A stretch of DNA of 64,000 bases, taken from assembly GCA_019636245.1 (NCBI GenBank), contig JAHBXX010000022.1, positions 1 to 64,000 of the forward strand, given 5' to 3'. The notes under the pieces are model-generated. The model was not told the origin of the DNA. It made no database searches and saw only the letters and a program-made list of their open reading frames with translations. Both the position numbers and the translations under genes were made by a program. This DNA comes from Planctomycetota bacterium. Lineage in GTDB: Bacteria; Planctomycetota; UBA1135; UBA2386. Shown in pieces: positions 9,174 to 17,713 of the stretch (its first letter is position 1; each line of letters begins with the position of its first letter).

Positions 9174-9727
9174 CCGCGGCGCCCGACCCGCGGCTCGCCA
9201 CCGCCGCCGACTTCGCCGCGATCGCGGCGATCACCAACCACTACATCCGCCACACGACGATCCACTTCGGCGCCGAGGACGAGACCGCGGCCGGACTCGA
9301 GGCCGCCTGGCGCCAGGGCGCCGAGCTCTACCCGTGGCTGGTGGTCGAGGTCGACGGCGCCGTCGTCGGCTACGCCAAGGCGGGCCCGTTCCGCACCCGC
9401 GCCGCCTACCGCTGGTCGGCCGAGACCGGCATCTACCTCGCGGCCGCGCACTGCGGCCGCGGCCTCGGTCCGCCGCTCTACCGCCGGCTGTGCGAAGTGC
9501 TGCGCCGGCAGGGCTTCCACACCGCGATCGGGGGCATCACGCTGCCGAACCCGGGGTCGGTGCGGCTGCACGAGCGGCTGGGCTTCGTGCCCTGGGGCAC
9601 GGTCGTGCGCGTCGGCCACAAGTTCGGCGCCTGGCACGACGTCGGCTTCTGGCAGCTGCACCTGCAGCCGGCCGACCACGAACCCGGCCCGCTGCTACCG
9701 CCCGCGGTCGCCTTCGCCCGCGGCTAG
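9170..9727 (+). CDS. GNAT N-acetyltransferase (phosphinothricin-acetyltransferase-like)
   Basis: A 185-residue cytoplasmic GNAT protein. The acetyl-CoA loop is HCGRGLGPPLYRRL, and the domain runs from ADFAAIAAITNHYI through LPNPGSVRLHERLGF to VGHKFGAWHDVGFWQ. The last motif is characteristic of the phosphinothricin/methionine-sulfoximine acetyltransferase (Pat/YncA) group, which acetylates small amines. The GTG start at 9170 overlaps the meaB stop (GTGA), which decides the start. The final 33 bases overlap the end of the convergent FHA gene. Confidence 0.85.
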   Translation: MTAAPDPRLATAADFAAIAAITNHYIRHTTIHFGAEDETAAGLEAAWRQGAELYPWLVVEVDGAVVGYAKAGPFRTRAAYRWSAETGIYLAAAHCGRGLGPPLYRRLCEVLRRQGFHTAIGGITLPNPGSVRLHERLGFVPWGTVVRVGHKFGAWHDVGFWQLHLQPADHEPGPLLPPAVAFARG

Positions 9728-10930
9728 CCGAGCCCGCCGTTCCTGCAGCAGCGGCGCCCATTCGGGCAGCGCCGACCAGCGCTCGAGCTGCTGCAGGTCG
9801 CGCGCCGCGTTGTCGCGGTCGCCGCGGGCCAGCAGCTGGTCGACCAGGCGCAGCTTGCCCTGCAGCCAGACCTCGCCCTCGGCGAGCAGCCGCGCCCGTT
9901 CGGCCTGCACGACCGCATCGGCGTTCGCGGCCAGGAACGCGTCGAGGCGGCCGATCGCGCCGCGGTAGTCGCGCCACTGGAAGCGCAGCCGCGACTGGGC
10001 CGCGAACACCACGTCGGCGGCGCCGTCGGGTTCGCCGAGCGCGGCCATGCCGAGGTGCTGCGCCCGCCGCTGCTCGACGAAGCGCAGCAGGGCGGCGCCG
10101 TCGGCGAGGCGGCGGCACAGGTCGCCGTGGCGCCCGAGCCAGTCGTCGCACTGGCGCACGAACTCGCGCGCCGCCGGCCGGGCGGCGCCGGCGCCGAGGT
10201 AGCGGGCCTCGAACGCCGCCAGCAGATCGTGCTCCTGGCGCGCCGCCTGCAGGCGCGGCGCCTCGGCGCTCTCCACCAGCAGGCGACGGATGTCGGCCTG
10301 CAGCGCCTGCGCCTGCGCGCGCGTGGCCCCTTCGGCGTCGCGCAGGGCGAACTCCAGCGTGTCGAGGGCGCGCTGCGGCTGGCCGTTGGCGAGCTGCTCG
10401 CGGGCGAGGTCGACGTAGTACTGCGGCGTGCGCGGCCAGGTCGAATCCGCGAGTGTGCGCAGCATCAGCGCACCGGCAACCAGCACGGCCAGCACGACGC
10501 CCGGCACCAGCCACCAGCCGTGGCCGCGCCGGGTTCGCGGGCGACGTGCGGTCGCCGCGGCCGGACGATGGCCGGCGGCGCGGCCTCGACCGCGGGGCGG
10601 CGGTCGGCGCGCCGGCGGCGGCGCCGGCATCGGCACCGGCGGTTCGGCGAGCCAGCGCAGGGTCACCGCGCCGAGCACGATCTCGTCGCCGGGCTCGAGG
10701 TCCTTGCAGAACAGCGCCTCGCCGTTGACCTCGACGACGCCGCCCGCGGTGCACGGCTCGACGCGCACGCCGCGCTCGGTGCGCACGAAGCGCAGGTGGC
10801 GCGGGGCGATGCCGGGCGCCCGGCACGGCACATCGGCCTCGGCGGCACTGCCGAAGGTCGTGGTGCCCGGGCCGATGGCGACGCGGCGCACCCCTCCTTG
10901 CGGCTCCGTGATCTCCAGGTGTTGCAGCAC
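9695..10930 (-). CDS. FHA-domain membrane protein with alpha-helical C-terminal region
   Basis: A 411-residue protein. An N-terminal FHA-like domain (about 5-95) has the C-terminal strands VEVNGEALFCKDLEPGDEIVLG, but the usual phosphothreonine-contact S-x-x-H is A-P-R-H here. A Pro/Arg-rich linker (100-137) leads to one membrane segment (139-159, WWLVPGVVLAVLVAGALML). A helical domain of about 240 residues rich in Ala, Arg and Leu follows and resembles tetratricopeptide-like packing. The domain begins at a GTG (10930), and no ATG lies near it in this frame; the frame stays open upstream only as a shadow of the neighbouring gene. It sits 116 bases downstream of the FHA-CAP gene in the same direction, so the two are probably one unit. 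Confidence 0.7.
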   Translation of the reverse strand: MLQHLEITEPQGGVRRVAIGPGTTTFGSAAEADVPCRAPGIAPRHLRFVRTERGVRVEPCTAGGVVEVNGEALFCKDLEPGDEIVLGAVTLRWLAEPPVPMPAPPPARRPPPRGRGRAAGHRPAAATARRPRTRRGHGWWLVPGVVLAVLVAGALMLRTLADSTWPRTPQYYVDLAREQLANGQPQRALDTLEFALRDAEGATRAQAQALQADIRRLLVESAEAPRLQAARQEHDLLAAFEARYLGAGAARPAAREFVRQCDDWLGRHGDLCRRLADGAALLRFVEQRRAQHLGMAALGEPDGAADVVFAAQSRLRFQWRDYRGAIGRLDAFLAANADAVVQAERARLLAEGEVWLQGKLRLVDQLLARGDRDNAARDLQQLERWSALPEWAPLLQERRARLAAGEGDRGR

Positions 10931-11046
10931 GCGCGACGAGACGAACGGCCGGCAGCGTAGCCACGTTCGCGGCCGGCGCCAGCCTTGCCGCCCGGCGGGG
11001 CGCCTCGCCCGGGTGCGAGCGGCCGCGCCGCACCGCGGACCACGCC

Positions 11047-14000
11047 TCAGCGCGCGCGCTTGCCGTCGCCCGCCGTCCAGGCCGGATCGTCCCGATAGAC
11101 CCTGCCGGAGCCGAAGTTCTGCACCCAGTGGCGTCCATCGGCGCCGATGCCGACCTCGTGGTGGTTCGGATCCAGCAGGTTGCGGTGGTGGCCCGACGAA
11201 TGGCACCAGGCGTTGTGCGCCGCGCTGGCCGTGTCGCAGAGGGCGATGTTCTCGCTGGCGCCGTGCGGGTAGCCGGCCAGCTGCATGCGGTCGTAGGGCG
11301 TGCGGCGCGCCTCGTTCGGCGACATGTGGGCGAAGTAGCCGAGCCGCGTCATCTCCTCGGCGTGGCCCTGCGCGGCGTCGCAGATGGCGCGCACGATCGC
11401 CAGCGGCCGGTGGCCGAACATCGCCCGGTAGTCGTTGGTGACGCGCAGCTGCTCGCGCACGGCCGACGCCAGCGGCTTCGTGGCGATCTCGTTGTAGGCC
11501 TCGACCCGCAGCCACTCCTCGTGCTGCTCGCGCTCGGCGACCGTGCGGCAGTAGTCGCGCACGCCGATCGAGTCGCCGGCGGGCAACGCCCGCGCCCACT
11601 GCACCGCGGCGAGCCGCGTGGCGTCGAAGGGACCGAGCTGCACCAGCACATCGGCCAGGCCGTCGAGCCGCTCGAGGTCGGTGCGCAGCGTCGCCGGCAC
11701 GCGCACCCGCAGCCGATCGTCCTTCCAGACGGTGCGCAGGGCCGCGACCAGCCGGTCGACCTCGGCCTGCACGCGGTTGTATTCCGCGAACCGTTCGCCC
11801 GACACCGCTGGCGGCCGATAGGGATAGAAGTAGCGCGCCTCGTCGTAGATCAGCGCTCGCGCCTCGTCGCGCGCCCGGTCGAGCAGCACGCGCTGCGCCT
11901 CGAGCCGCTCGAGCTGCTTGCGCAGCGCGTGGGTCTCGAGGCGCGCCAGCTGGCGGTCGAATTCCCGCTGCAGCACGGCGGCCAGGGCGGCCGTCTCGTC
12001 GGCGCCGCGGCCGACCGCCTCGGCGACCACGGCGTCGCGCGCCGGCTTGTCGCGCAGCAGCGGGTCGAGCCGCCCGGCCAGCCGCTGGGCGTCCTTCTGC
12101 AGTTCGGCCATGCGGGCCGACACGAACCCGTCGCGCCCGAGCGTGTAGCCGCGCGCATCGACGGGCTCGCCGCGGCCGTTCGCCAGCACCCCGTCGATGA
12201 GTGGTTTGAGCGTCGTGTCGGCCGCCCAGATCCTGGCCAACAGCGCCTCGGCGCGGGCCCGGTCGCCGACGCCGTAGAACAGCGCCGCGGCGCCGACCGC
12301 GGCGCGGCCGGTCGGCGCCGTCTGGTCGACCAGCAGCGACAGGCCGAACGCCGACACCTGCGACCACGGCAGTTGCTGCTCGCCACCGTCGGCGGCAGCC
12401 GTGGCCCACAGGCCCTGGTCGGTGGCGCGGCGCAGCGTGACGGCGCGGCCCTCGCGCGTGGTCGCCTTCAGCGAGCGGCCGGAGCCGAGCGCTGCGGCGA
12501 CGCACTCGTGCCAGGCGGCCTGCAGGTCGGCGGCTTCGGCGCGGGCGACGAGGCGGGCCGCGAACCCCGCATCACGAACCTGCACCCGTTCGGCGGTCTC
12601 GCGCAGCAGGCGGGCGGCGACGGCGAACGCCCCGGCATCCTCGGCGCGGCGGATCGCCTCGAGCTGGCCCTGCAAGTCGACGAGCGACGGCGGTGCGTCT
12701 TCGTGTGCGGCGGCCTTCGCCAGCATCTGCAGCGCCGCCGGACGCGCTGGCGGCGGCTCGTCGACTTCGTCCTCGGCCTCGCGCAGCACCTGGGCCAGCA
12801 GTTCCGCGCCCGCCCCGGCGGGGAACCGCGGCTGCGCGCCGCGCAGCAGGCCCACGGCCTCCTCGGGCTTGCCGAGCCGCACCGACTGCCGCGCCTGCGC
12901 GGCCAGCAGGTGCGCGTGGCGCATCGCGTCGGCCCGCAGCTCGTCGCCGTGCGCCTGCAGGCGACGCGCGTGCGCCTCGTCGGGGGCGGCGGCGACCGCC
13001 TCCTGCAGCAGCGTCAGCGCCGGCCCGAACATCTGCCGGGCGGCCAGGCGGTTGGCCTCGGCCAGGATCCGGTCGGCGCCGTCGGCCGAGGCCTGCTCCT
13101 GCACGGCGGCCGGCGTCGCCACGACCGCGGCCGCGGGCGGCTCCGGCGGCGGCTGGGTGGTGGTCGGCGGCTCGGCCGCCGCCGGCGGCGGCACCACCGG
13201 CGCCGGGGATTGTGTTCGTGCCGCGGCCGGCGACGACGCCGGGCGCGCTTCGGGCTCGGGCGTCGCCGCCTCGGGCACCGCGGCCACCGTCGGCCGCGGC
13301 CGCCGGTCGAGCGTCTCGCGCAGGCCGGCGCGCACCCGGCGCGCCGCCACCCGCTGGTGGGCCTGCCCGCCCTCCTCGAGGCCGCGCAGCTCGCGCGTCC
13401 ACTCGGCGTGGCTGCGATCCACGGCCGGATCGAGCACCTGCGCCGTCAGCCGCGCGATCTCGGCCTGGATCGCCTCCAGCCGCCCCTGCTCGGCGTCGAG
13501 CTGGCCGAGCCGATCGTCGGTGGCGTTCGCCCACTCGCCGCGCAGCTTGGCGATCGCGCTGGCGGCGAGCTCGAGCTGGCCGGCGTCGCGCAGGCGGGCC
13601 ACCGCCGCGAGTTCGTTGCGGATCGCCACCGTGTCGTCGCCCTGGCTGACGAAGTAGCCGACCACGGCCAGCAGCAGGCCGGCCGCGGCGAACGGCAACC
13701 AGCCGGCTTTGCGTCGCCCGCGCGGCGGCCGCGCCAGCCGGGACGGCACGGCGGCGGCCAGCACATCGTCGGCGCTGACCGGGCGGGTCACCGAGCGGCC
13801 GACGACCAGCACCGCCTTGCCGATCTCGATGCGGTCGCCGAGGGCGAGGTCCACCGCCGCGACGTCGCGGCCGTTCACCCGCACCGGTCCGATCGCCCGC
13901 AGGCGCACGGCCGCCGCGGCCGGCTCCAGCCGCGCATGCTCGGGCTGCACGCCCTCTTCCTCGAGCCGCAGGTCGGCGACCGGATCGCTGCCGATGCGCA

Positions 14001-14064
14001 CCGGCGACGCATCGAGGGCATGGAGGAACGACTGGCCGCGGTCCAGGATCTGCAGCGTGAACAT
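11047..14064 (-). CDS. FHA - membrane helix - helical stalk - CAP/SCP-domain protein
   Basis: A 1005-residue protein. An FHA domain occupies about 1-95 (PVRIGSDPVADLRL, then QPEHARL and RVNGRD). A membrane segment lies at 122-140 (WLPFAAAGLLLAVVGYFV). A long helical region with coiled-coil and tetratricopeptide-like character follows, with a Pro-rich break near 280-330. The last 130 residues are a CAP/SCP (PR-1-like) domain: ENIALCDTASAAHNAWCHSSG, HHRNLLDPNHHEVGIG and HWVQNFG. CAP domains are normally extracytoplasmic, so the FHA end should be inside and the CAP end outside. The FHA domain lacks the canonical Ser of S-x-x-H (Gln instead). The role is unknown; the layout suggests a link between cytoplasmic signalling and the envelope. 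Confidence 0.8.
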   Translation of the reverse strand: MFTLQILDRGQSFLHALDASPVRIGSDPVADLRLEEEGVQPEHARLEPAAAAVRLRAIGPVRVNGRDVAAVDLALGDRIEIGKAVLVVGRSVTRPVSADDVLAAAVPSRLARPPRGRRKAGWLPFAAAGLLLAVVGYFVSQGDDTVAIRNELAAVARLRDAGQLELAASAIAKLRGEWANATDDRLGQLDAEQGRLEAIQAEIARLTAQVLDPAVDRSHAEWTRELRGLEEGGQAHQRVAARRVRAGLRETLDRRPRPTVAAVPEAATPEPEARPASSPAAARTQSPAPVVPPPAAAEPPTTTQPPPEPPAAAVVATPAAVQEQASADGADRILAEANRLAARQMFGPALTLLQEAVAAAPDEAHARRLQAHGDELRADAMRHAHLLAAQARQSVRLGKPEEAVGLLRGAQPRFPAGAGAELLAQVLREAEDEVDEPPPARPAALQMLAKAAAHEDAPPSLVDLQGQLEAIRRAEDAGAFAVAARLLRETAERVQVRDAGFAARLVARAEAADLQAAWHECVAAALGSGRSLKATTREGRAVTLRRATDQGLWATAAADGGEQQLPWSQVSAFGLSLLVDQTAPTGRAAVGAAALFYGVGDRARAEALLARIWAADTTLKPLIDGVLANGRGEPVDARGYTLGRDGFVSARMAELQKDAQRLAGRLDPLLRDKPARDAVVAEAVGRGADETAALAAVLQREFDRQLARLETHALRKQLERLEAQRVLLDRARDEARALIYDEARYFYPYRPPAVSGERFAEYNRVQAEVDRLVAALRTVWKDDRLRVRVPATLRTDLERLDGLADVLVQLGPFDATRLAAVQWARALPAGDSIGVRDYCRTVAEREQHEEWLRVEAYNEIATKPLASAVREQLRVTNDYRAMFGHRPLAIVRAICDAAQGHAEEMTRLGYFAHMSPNEARRTPYDRMQLAGYPHGASENIALCDTASAAHNAWCHSSGHHRNLLDPNHHEVGIGADGRHWVQNFGSGRVYRDDPAWTAGDGKRAR

Positions 14065-14119
14065 GCGTCGGGCGCAGGCTCCGACGGGGGCGAGCGGAGG
14101 GGACTGCGGGGCGCGGAGT

Positions 14120-14992
14120 CTACCCCGAAACGGGCGGCGGTCGCAGGTCCAACCGGCGCCACAGGGAGCCGATCTGGCCCACCGTGCGCTCGGGCTCGGG
14201 CACCAGCTCCGAGGCGAACGGGACGGCGCGTTCGCGGACCATCGGCAGATCCGCCAGCAGCGCGCCCAGGCGCTCGTATTCGGCTGCCGTCTGGTTGGCG
14301 ACCAGCAGCCAGCCGCCGGGACGCAGCGCGGCCACCAGCCGGCGCAGCAGGCGGCGCGGGCGCCAGCGCGACAGCGGCAGCCCCCACTGCAGCAGCGGGT
14401 ACACGGTCAGGAACGGGAAGAACAGCGTCACCACGTCCTGCGGCGGCAGCGTCAGCCTCGCCGCGTCGGCGACGGCGTAGCGCACGGCGCCCGGCGGCTC
14501 GTCCGCCAGCGCGGCGTGGGCGCGGGCGTGGTCGGCCCGCGAATGGCCGTCGCGGTAGATGCCGTGGCCGTCGATCTCGCAGCCGAGCAGCTCGACGGCG
14601 CGCGGCCGCTGCGCGCCGTGCCGCGACAGGAAGCGCTGCAGCGCCGTCGCGTAGTGGAAGTCGCCGCTGCCCGCGTCGAGCGCTCGCACGGCATCCGGCC
14701 CGAGCCCGAGGTCGACGCCCGCGGTCAGGCGCTCGAGGTTCGCCAGCAGGGCGAGGTTCTTGGCGAACACGGCCTGCGTCGACCGCGCCCACAGCGCGGC
14801 CAGGTCGTAGCGCCGCATGCGCTCGGTCGCGCCATCGGAGCCAGCGACCGGCTCCCGACCGGGCCCAGGCTTCGGCTCGTGCGGCAGCACGGCGGCACCA
14901 CGGCTCCAGGCGAACCCGGCCCGCAGCGCGAAGGCCAGCTCGTTCGCCGGTGCCCGCAGCAGGGCTGCACAGGAACGCCACCACGCCGGCAT
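14120..14992 (-). CDS. probable class I SAM-dependent methyltransferase-like protein
   Basis: A 290-residue cytoplasmic protein. The motif I-like segment VRALDAGSGDFHYATALQRF, the acidic strand ELLGCEIDGHG, the VADAARLTLPPQDVVTLFFP stretch and LRPGGWLLVANQT fit a Rossmann-fold methyltransferase. The substrate is not identifiable. The ATG at 14992 (MPAWWRSC) was chosen because upstream frame-open sequence is low-complexity. The protein starts 122 bases from the divergent envelope gene at 15115. Assignment to the fold is fairly secure; methyltransferase activity is inferred. Confidence 0.65.
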   Translation of the reverse strand: MPAWWRSCAALLRAPANELAFALRAGFAWSRGAAVLPHEPKPGPGREPVAGSDGATERMRRYDLAALWARSTQAVFAKNLALLANLERLTAGVDLGLGPDAVRALDAGSGDFHYATALQRFLSRHGAQRPRAVELLGCEIDGHGIYRDGHSRADHARAHAALADEPPGAVRYAVADAARLTLPPQDVVTLFFPFLTVYPLLQWGLPLSRWRPRRLLRRLVAALRPGGWLLVANQTAAEYERLGALLADLPMVRERAVPFASELVPEPERTVGQIGSLWRRLDLRPPPVSG

Positions 14993-15114
14993 GCCGGTCG
15001 CATCGGCACGACGGCGGCACCGGCGTGAGCCCTGCACCGGCGGCGCCGGCATCGGCGGCGGAAAGCGCGGGTTGGCCGCTGCGAACCGCGGGTGGCCGCC
15101 GCTACGCTGGCCGG

Positions 15115-15477
15115 GTGCCGTCGAAGCGCTGGTCGCTGCCCATCCTGCTGCTGGTCGCCGCCCACCTGGTGTGGGGCCTGCTGCGCGCGCCGACACGCGC
15201 CCTGGTCCGCCGCGCCGAGCAGGTCGGCACCTTCCAGCGCCTCGGCGACGCGCACTACCTGTTCGCCCAGAGCCGCCTGGAAGGCGCGGACGCGATCGCC
15301 TGGCTGCGGGCGAACACGCTGCCGGAACAGCGCGTGCCCTGGCAGGGCAGCGACCGCGGCGCGATCGAGTTCGCGGCCGCCCTGCTGTGGCCGCGCCTGC
15401 TGGTCGCCACGCCGCCGGGCGCCGCCGAGGCCGGGCTGGTCGCGACTCGCACGTCGCTCCGGCTGCAGCGCCCATGA
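15115..15477 (+). CDS. small membrane-anchored protein, first gene of the rightward block
   Basis: A 120-residue protein of unknown function with one N-terminal hydrophobic segment (about 7-23, LPILLLVAAHLVWGLL). The rest is soluble and includes HYLFAQSRLEGADAIAWLRA and RGAIEFAAALLWPRLLV. The start is GTG at 15115. Its stop overlaps the ATG of the next gene (ATGA), so it is coupled to the polytopic membrane protein and probably works with it. I do not recognise a named family. Confidence 0.6.
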   Translation: MPSKRWSLPILLLVAAHLVWGLLRAPTRALVRRAEQVGTFQRLGDAHYLFAQSRLEGADAIAWLRANTLPEQRVPWQGSDRGAIEFAAALLWPRLLVATPPGAAEAGLVATRTSLRLQRP

Positions 15478-16892
15478 CGGGGATCGTCCTGCAACGCCTC
15501 GTCCTGGCCGCGCTCGTCGCCGCCGCCGGCATCGGCGTCGTCGGCTCGGCCTGGCTGCTCGCCCACGGCACGGTGCCCGACGCCCTGCTGCCGCTGGCGA
15601 TCCTCGGCGGTCTGGCCGCGGCCGCGCGGCACCGGCCACCGGCATGGCCAGGGGAACCGACGCCACGCTGGCTCGCCGGCATCGCCGTGGCCGTGGTCCT
15701 CGGCGCGGCGGCGCTGATCGCCTACGGCGCCCTGGCGACGCCCTCGCGGCACTGGGACGGCGCCGTGGCGTGGGACCTGAAGGCCCACGTGCTGGCCGCG
15801 AACCCGACGCTGCAGCAGCCGTTCTTCCGCGATCCGGCCGTCTACTGCCAGAGCCGGGACTACCCGCTGCTGCAGCCGCTGCTGCTGGGGCTGTGCGAGC
15901 GCTGGCACCTGCCCGGCCGGCTGCTGTTTCCGGCCGCCTACCTGCTGCTCATCGCCTCGATCCACGGCGCCGCGCGCTCGGCCGGCATCGCCGGCCGCCG
16001 CGCCGTGCTGTGGGCGCTCGCCGCGGCGGTCACGCCGGTGTGGCTGTCGCCGTCGGCCGGCAGCTTCGATTCCGGCTATGGCGACGCGGCGCTGACCGCA
16101 TGGCTGGCGGCCGCGGGTTTCGGCGCTGCCGCCGGCAACGTGCCGGTGCTGGCGTGCGGCCTCCTGCTGACCGTGCTGCAGAAGCCCGAAGGCCTGCCCT
16201 ACGCCGGCCTCCTGGTCGCCGCGCTGTGGCTGCACGGCGATGCCCGGCGACTGCGGGCGGCGACCCTCGCCACCGCCGGGGCGGGCACGCTGGTGCTGGC
16301 GCTGCAGAGCGACCTGCAGACGTTCGGTCGCCCGTCGCCGTGGCCCGTCCTGGCGCTGGGCGCGTTCGCGGCGGCCGCGGTCGTGCTCGGCGGCGACGCC
16401 TGGCTGCGTCGGCGCGGCGCCAACGGCCGGTGGCGCGCGCTCGGGCTGCTGGCCGCGCTGCCGGTGGCGATCGCGGTCGCTGCCGCCGTCAGCGGCGGCA
16501 GCCTCGCCACCGATCCGACGGTCGATGGGGCCACGTCGCTGCAGCGTCTCGCCCTGGTGCCGCGCATCGGCCACGCGATGTTCCGCTGGGGCGTCGGCCA
16601 CGGCAGCTTCGGGCTCGCCTTCGTCGTGCCGCTCGCCGTCGTCGTGGTGCTCTGGCGCACGCGCACGCCGGTGCGTTCGCCGGCCCTCGGCACCTGGCTG
16701 CTGCTGCTGCTGCCGCTGTGGTGCATGCCGTTCCTGTTCGCGCCCGTGGAGGATCTCGCCGAGCACGTGCCGTCCCGCCTGCCGCGGCTGCTGCTGCACG
16801 GCACCGGCATCGCCTGGCTGTGGGCCGCGCAGCAGCCGCTGTCGCCGCCAGCGCCGGAGAGCGCGCTTGGCGCGAGTCCACGAAACCCATAG
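15474..16892 (+). CDS. polytopic membrane protein, possible GT-C-type glycosyltransferase
   Basis: A 472-residue integral membrane protein with about ten or more hydrophobic segments. An early extracytoplasmic loop holds SRHWDGAVAWDLKAHVLA and CQSRDYPLLQPLLLG. That Asp-containing loop followed by many helices recalls GT-C lipid-linked-sugar transferases (ArnT/PMT-like), but no family signature is decisive. The ATG at 15474 overlaps the previous stop. It ends 22 bases before the first FHA gene of the redox block and may be co-transcribed with it. Function unassigned. Confidence 0.6.
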   Translation: MTGIVLQRLVLAALVAAAGIGVVGSAWLLAHGTVPDALLPLAILGGLAAAARHRPPAWPGEPTPRWLAGIAVAVVLGAAALIAYGALATPSRHWDGAVAWDLKAHVLAANPTLQQPFFRDPAVYCQSRDYPLLQPLLLGLCERWHLPGRLLFPAAYLLLIASIHGAARSAGIAGRRAVLWALAAAVTPVWLSPSAGSFDSGYGDAALTAWLAAAGFGAAAGNVPVLACGLLLTVLQKPEGLPYAGLLVAALWLHGDARRLRAATLATAGAGTLVLALQSDLQTFGRPSPWPVLALGAFAAAAVVLGGDAWLRRRGANGRWRALGLLAALPVAIAVAAAVSGGSLATDPTVDGATSLQRLALVPRIGHAMFRWGVGHGSFGLAFVVPLAVVVVLWRTRTPVRSPALGTWLLLLLPLWCMPFLFAPVEDLAEHVPSRLPRLLLHGTGIAWLWAAQQPLSPPAPESALGASPRNP

Positions 16893-16914
16893 CATCGCCC
16901 GCCCAGGAGCTCGC

Positions 16915-17538
16915 ATGCCGCGCCTCGAACTGATCGTGCAGCAACCCGGCAAGGCACCCGCCACGGTGCCCTTGGACCGCAACCTGGTCGTCGGCCGGTC
17001 GCGCCGCGTCGACCTCACCATCGACGACGAGGAGGTCGGCCGCGAGCAGTTCCGCGTCGGTCTCGACGACGACGGCCCGTTCCTCGAGGCGATCGGCAAG
17101 ACCAACCAGACGATCGTCGACGAGGCGGTGCTGGCGCCCGGGATGCGGCGACCGTTGTTCGACGGCACGCAGATCCGCGTCGGCCGCACGACCTTCCTGG
17201 TGCGCAACGCCGAGCCGACGACGACCGCACCACCGCCGGGGACGGCGACGCCGGAGATGACGATGGTGTCGCCGGGCCCGATCGCCAAGCCGCCGCAACC
17301 GGCGCCACCGAAGCCGGCGCCACCGAAGCCGGTGCCGCCAGCCGCCGAGCAGACCGGTGGCGGCGCTTCGCCGATGCGCACCATGCCGGGGCCCCGGCCG
17401 GGCGCGCCCGCGGACGACTTCGTGCCCGACCAGACGATGCCGCTGCAGCGTGGGCCTGCCTACCGACCCGGTGCGGCACCCCAGCCACCCGCGCCGCCGC
17501 CGGCCCGACCCGGCACCACTGCCGCCTCGCCGCGTTAG
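16915..17538 (+). CDS. FHA-like domain with Pro-rich tail, probably truncated by an in-frame stop
   Basis: A 207-residue protein. An FHA-like domain spans about 1-98 (LVVGRSRRVDLTIDDEEVGR, then TNQTIV and RVGRTTFLVRN). The S-x-x-H residues are replaced (G-R-E-Q), so phosphothreonine binding is doubtful. Residues 100-207 are Pro/Ala/Lys-rich with a short tandem repeat. A Shine-Dalgarno-like AGGAG lies 6 bases before the ATG. The TAG at 17536-17538 falls inside the linker: the same frame goes on with linker-like PQAPPPAP sequence, and a second FHA domain continues in the next frame. This looks like the front half of a broken two-FHA protein. Confidence 0.7.
   Translation: MPRLELIVQQPGKAPATVPLDRNLVVGRSRRVDLTIDDEEVGREQFRVGLDDDGPFLEAIGKTNQTIVDEAVLAPGMRRPLFDGTQIRVGRTTFLVRNAEPTTTAPPPGTATPEMTMVSPGPIAKPPQPAPPKPAPPKPVPPAAEQTGGGASPMRTMPGPRPGAPADDFVPDQTMPLQRGPAYRPGAAPQPPAPPPARPGTTAASPR
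17301..17339 (+). repeat. 15-bp tandem repeat encoding PAPPKP units
   Basis: GGCGCCACCGAAGCC occurs twice back to back (17301-17315 and 17316-17330), with a degenerate third start. It encodes the Pro/Lys linker of the FHA protein. Slippage in such repeats is a plausible source of the frame damage seen about 200 bases downstream. Confidence 0.7.
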
Positions 17539-17616
17539 CCGCAGGCGCCGCCCCCCGCGCCACCGGCTCCGCACCAGATGCCACCACCCGTCAGGCAGGC
17601 CACAGGCGCCGCCCCC
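17539..17616 (+). repeat. 17-bp near-duplicate spaced 61 bases, spanning the frame change
   Basis: CCGCAGGCGCCGCCCCC (17539-17555) and CCACAGGCGCCGCCCCC (17600-17616) differ at one base. Both encode PQAPPP, the first in the frame of the upstream FHA protein and the second in the frame of the downstream one. The spacing of 61 is not a multiple of three, so a 61-base duplication here would by itself produce the observed +1 shift. A run of six C at 17551-17556 is another slip site. Confidence 0.65.
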
Positions 17617-17713
17617 AGCCCCGCCGCCGGCGCCCGCCCCGCCCCCACCCCCCGCGGAGGCGCGCCCCCGCCCGACCACGATCGCCGTCGAGCCCGCCGA
17701 CATCGAGCGGGAG

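Noticed and set aside
11128..15477. a 1449-codon rightward frame over the FHA-CAP gene
   Set aside because: Only its last 121 codons (15115-15477) follow a usable start, form a plausible protein and couple to the next gene. The rest is a shadow.
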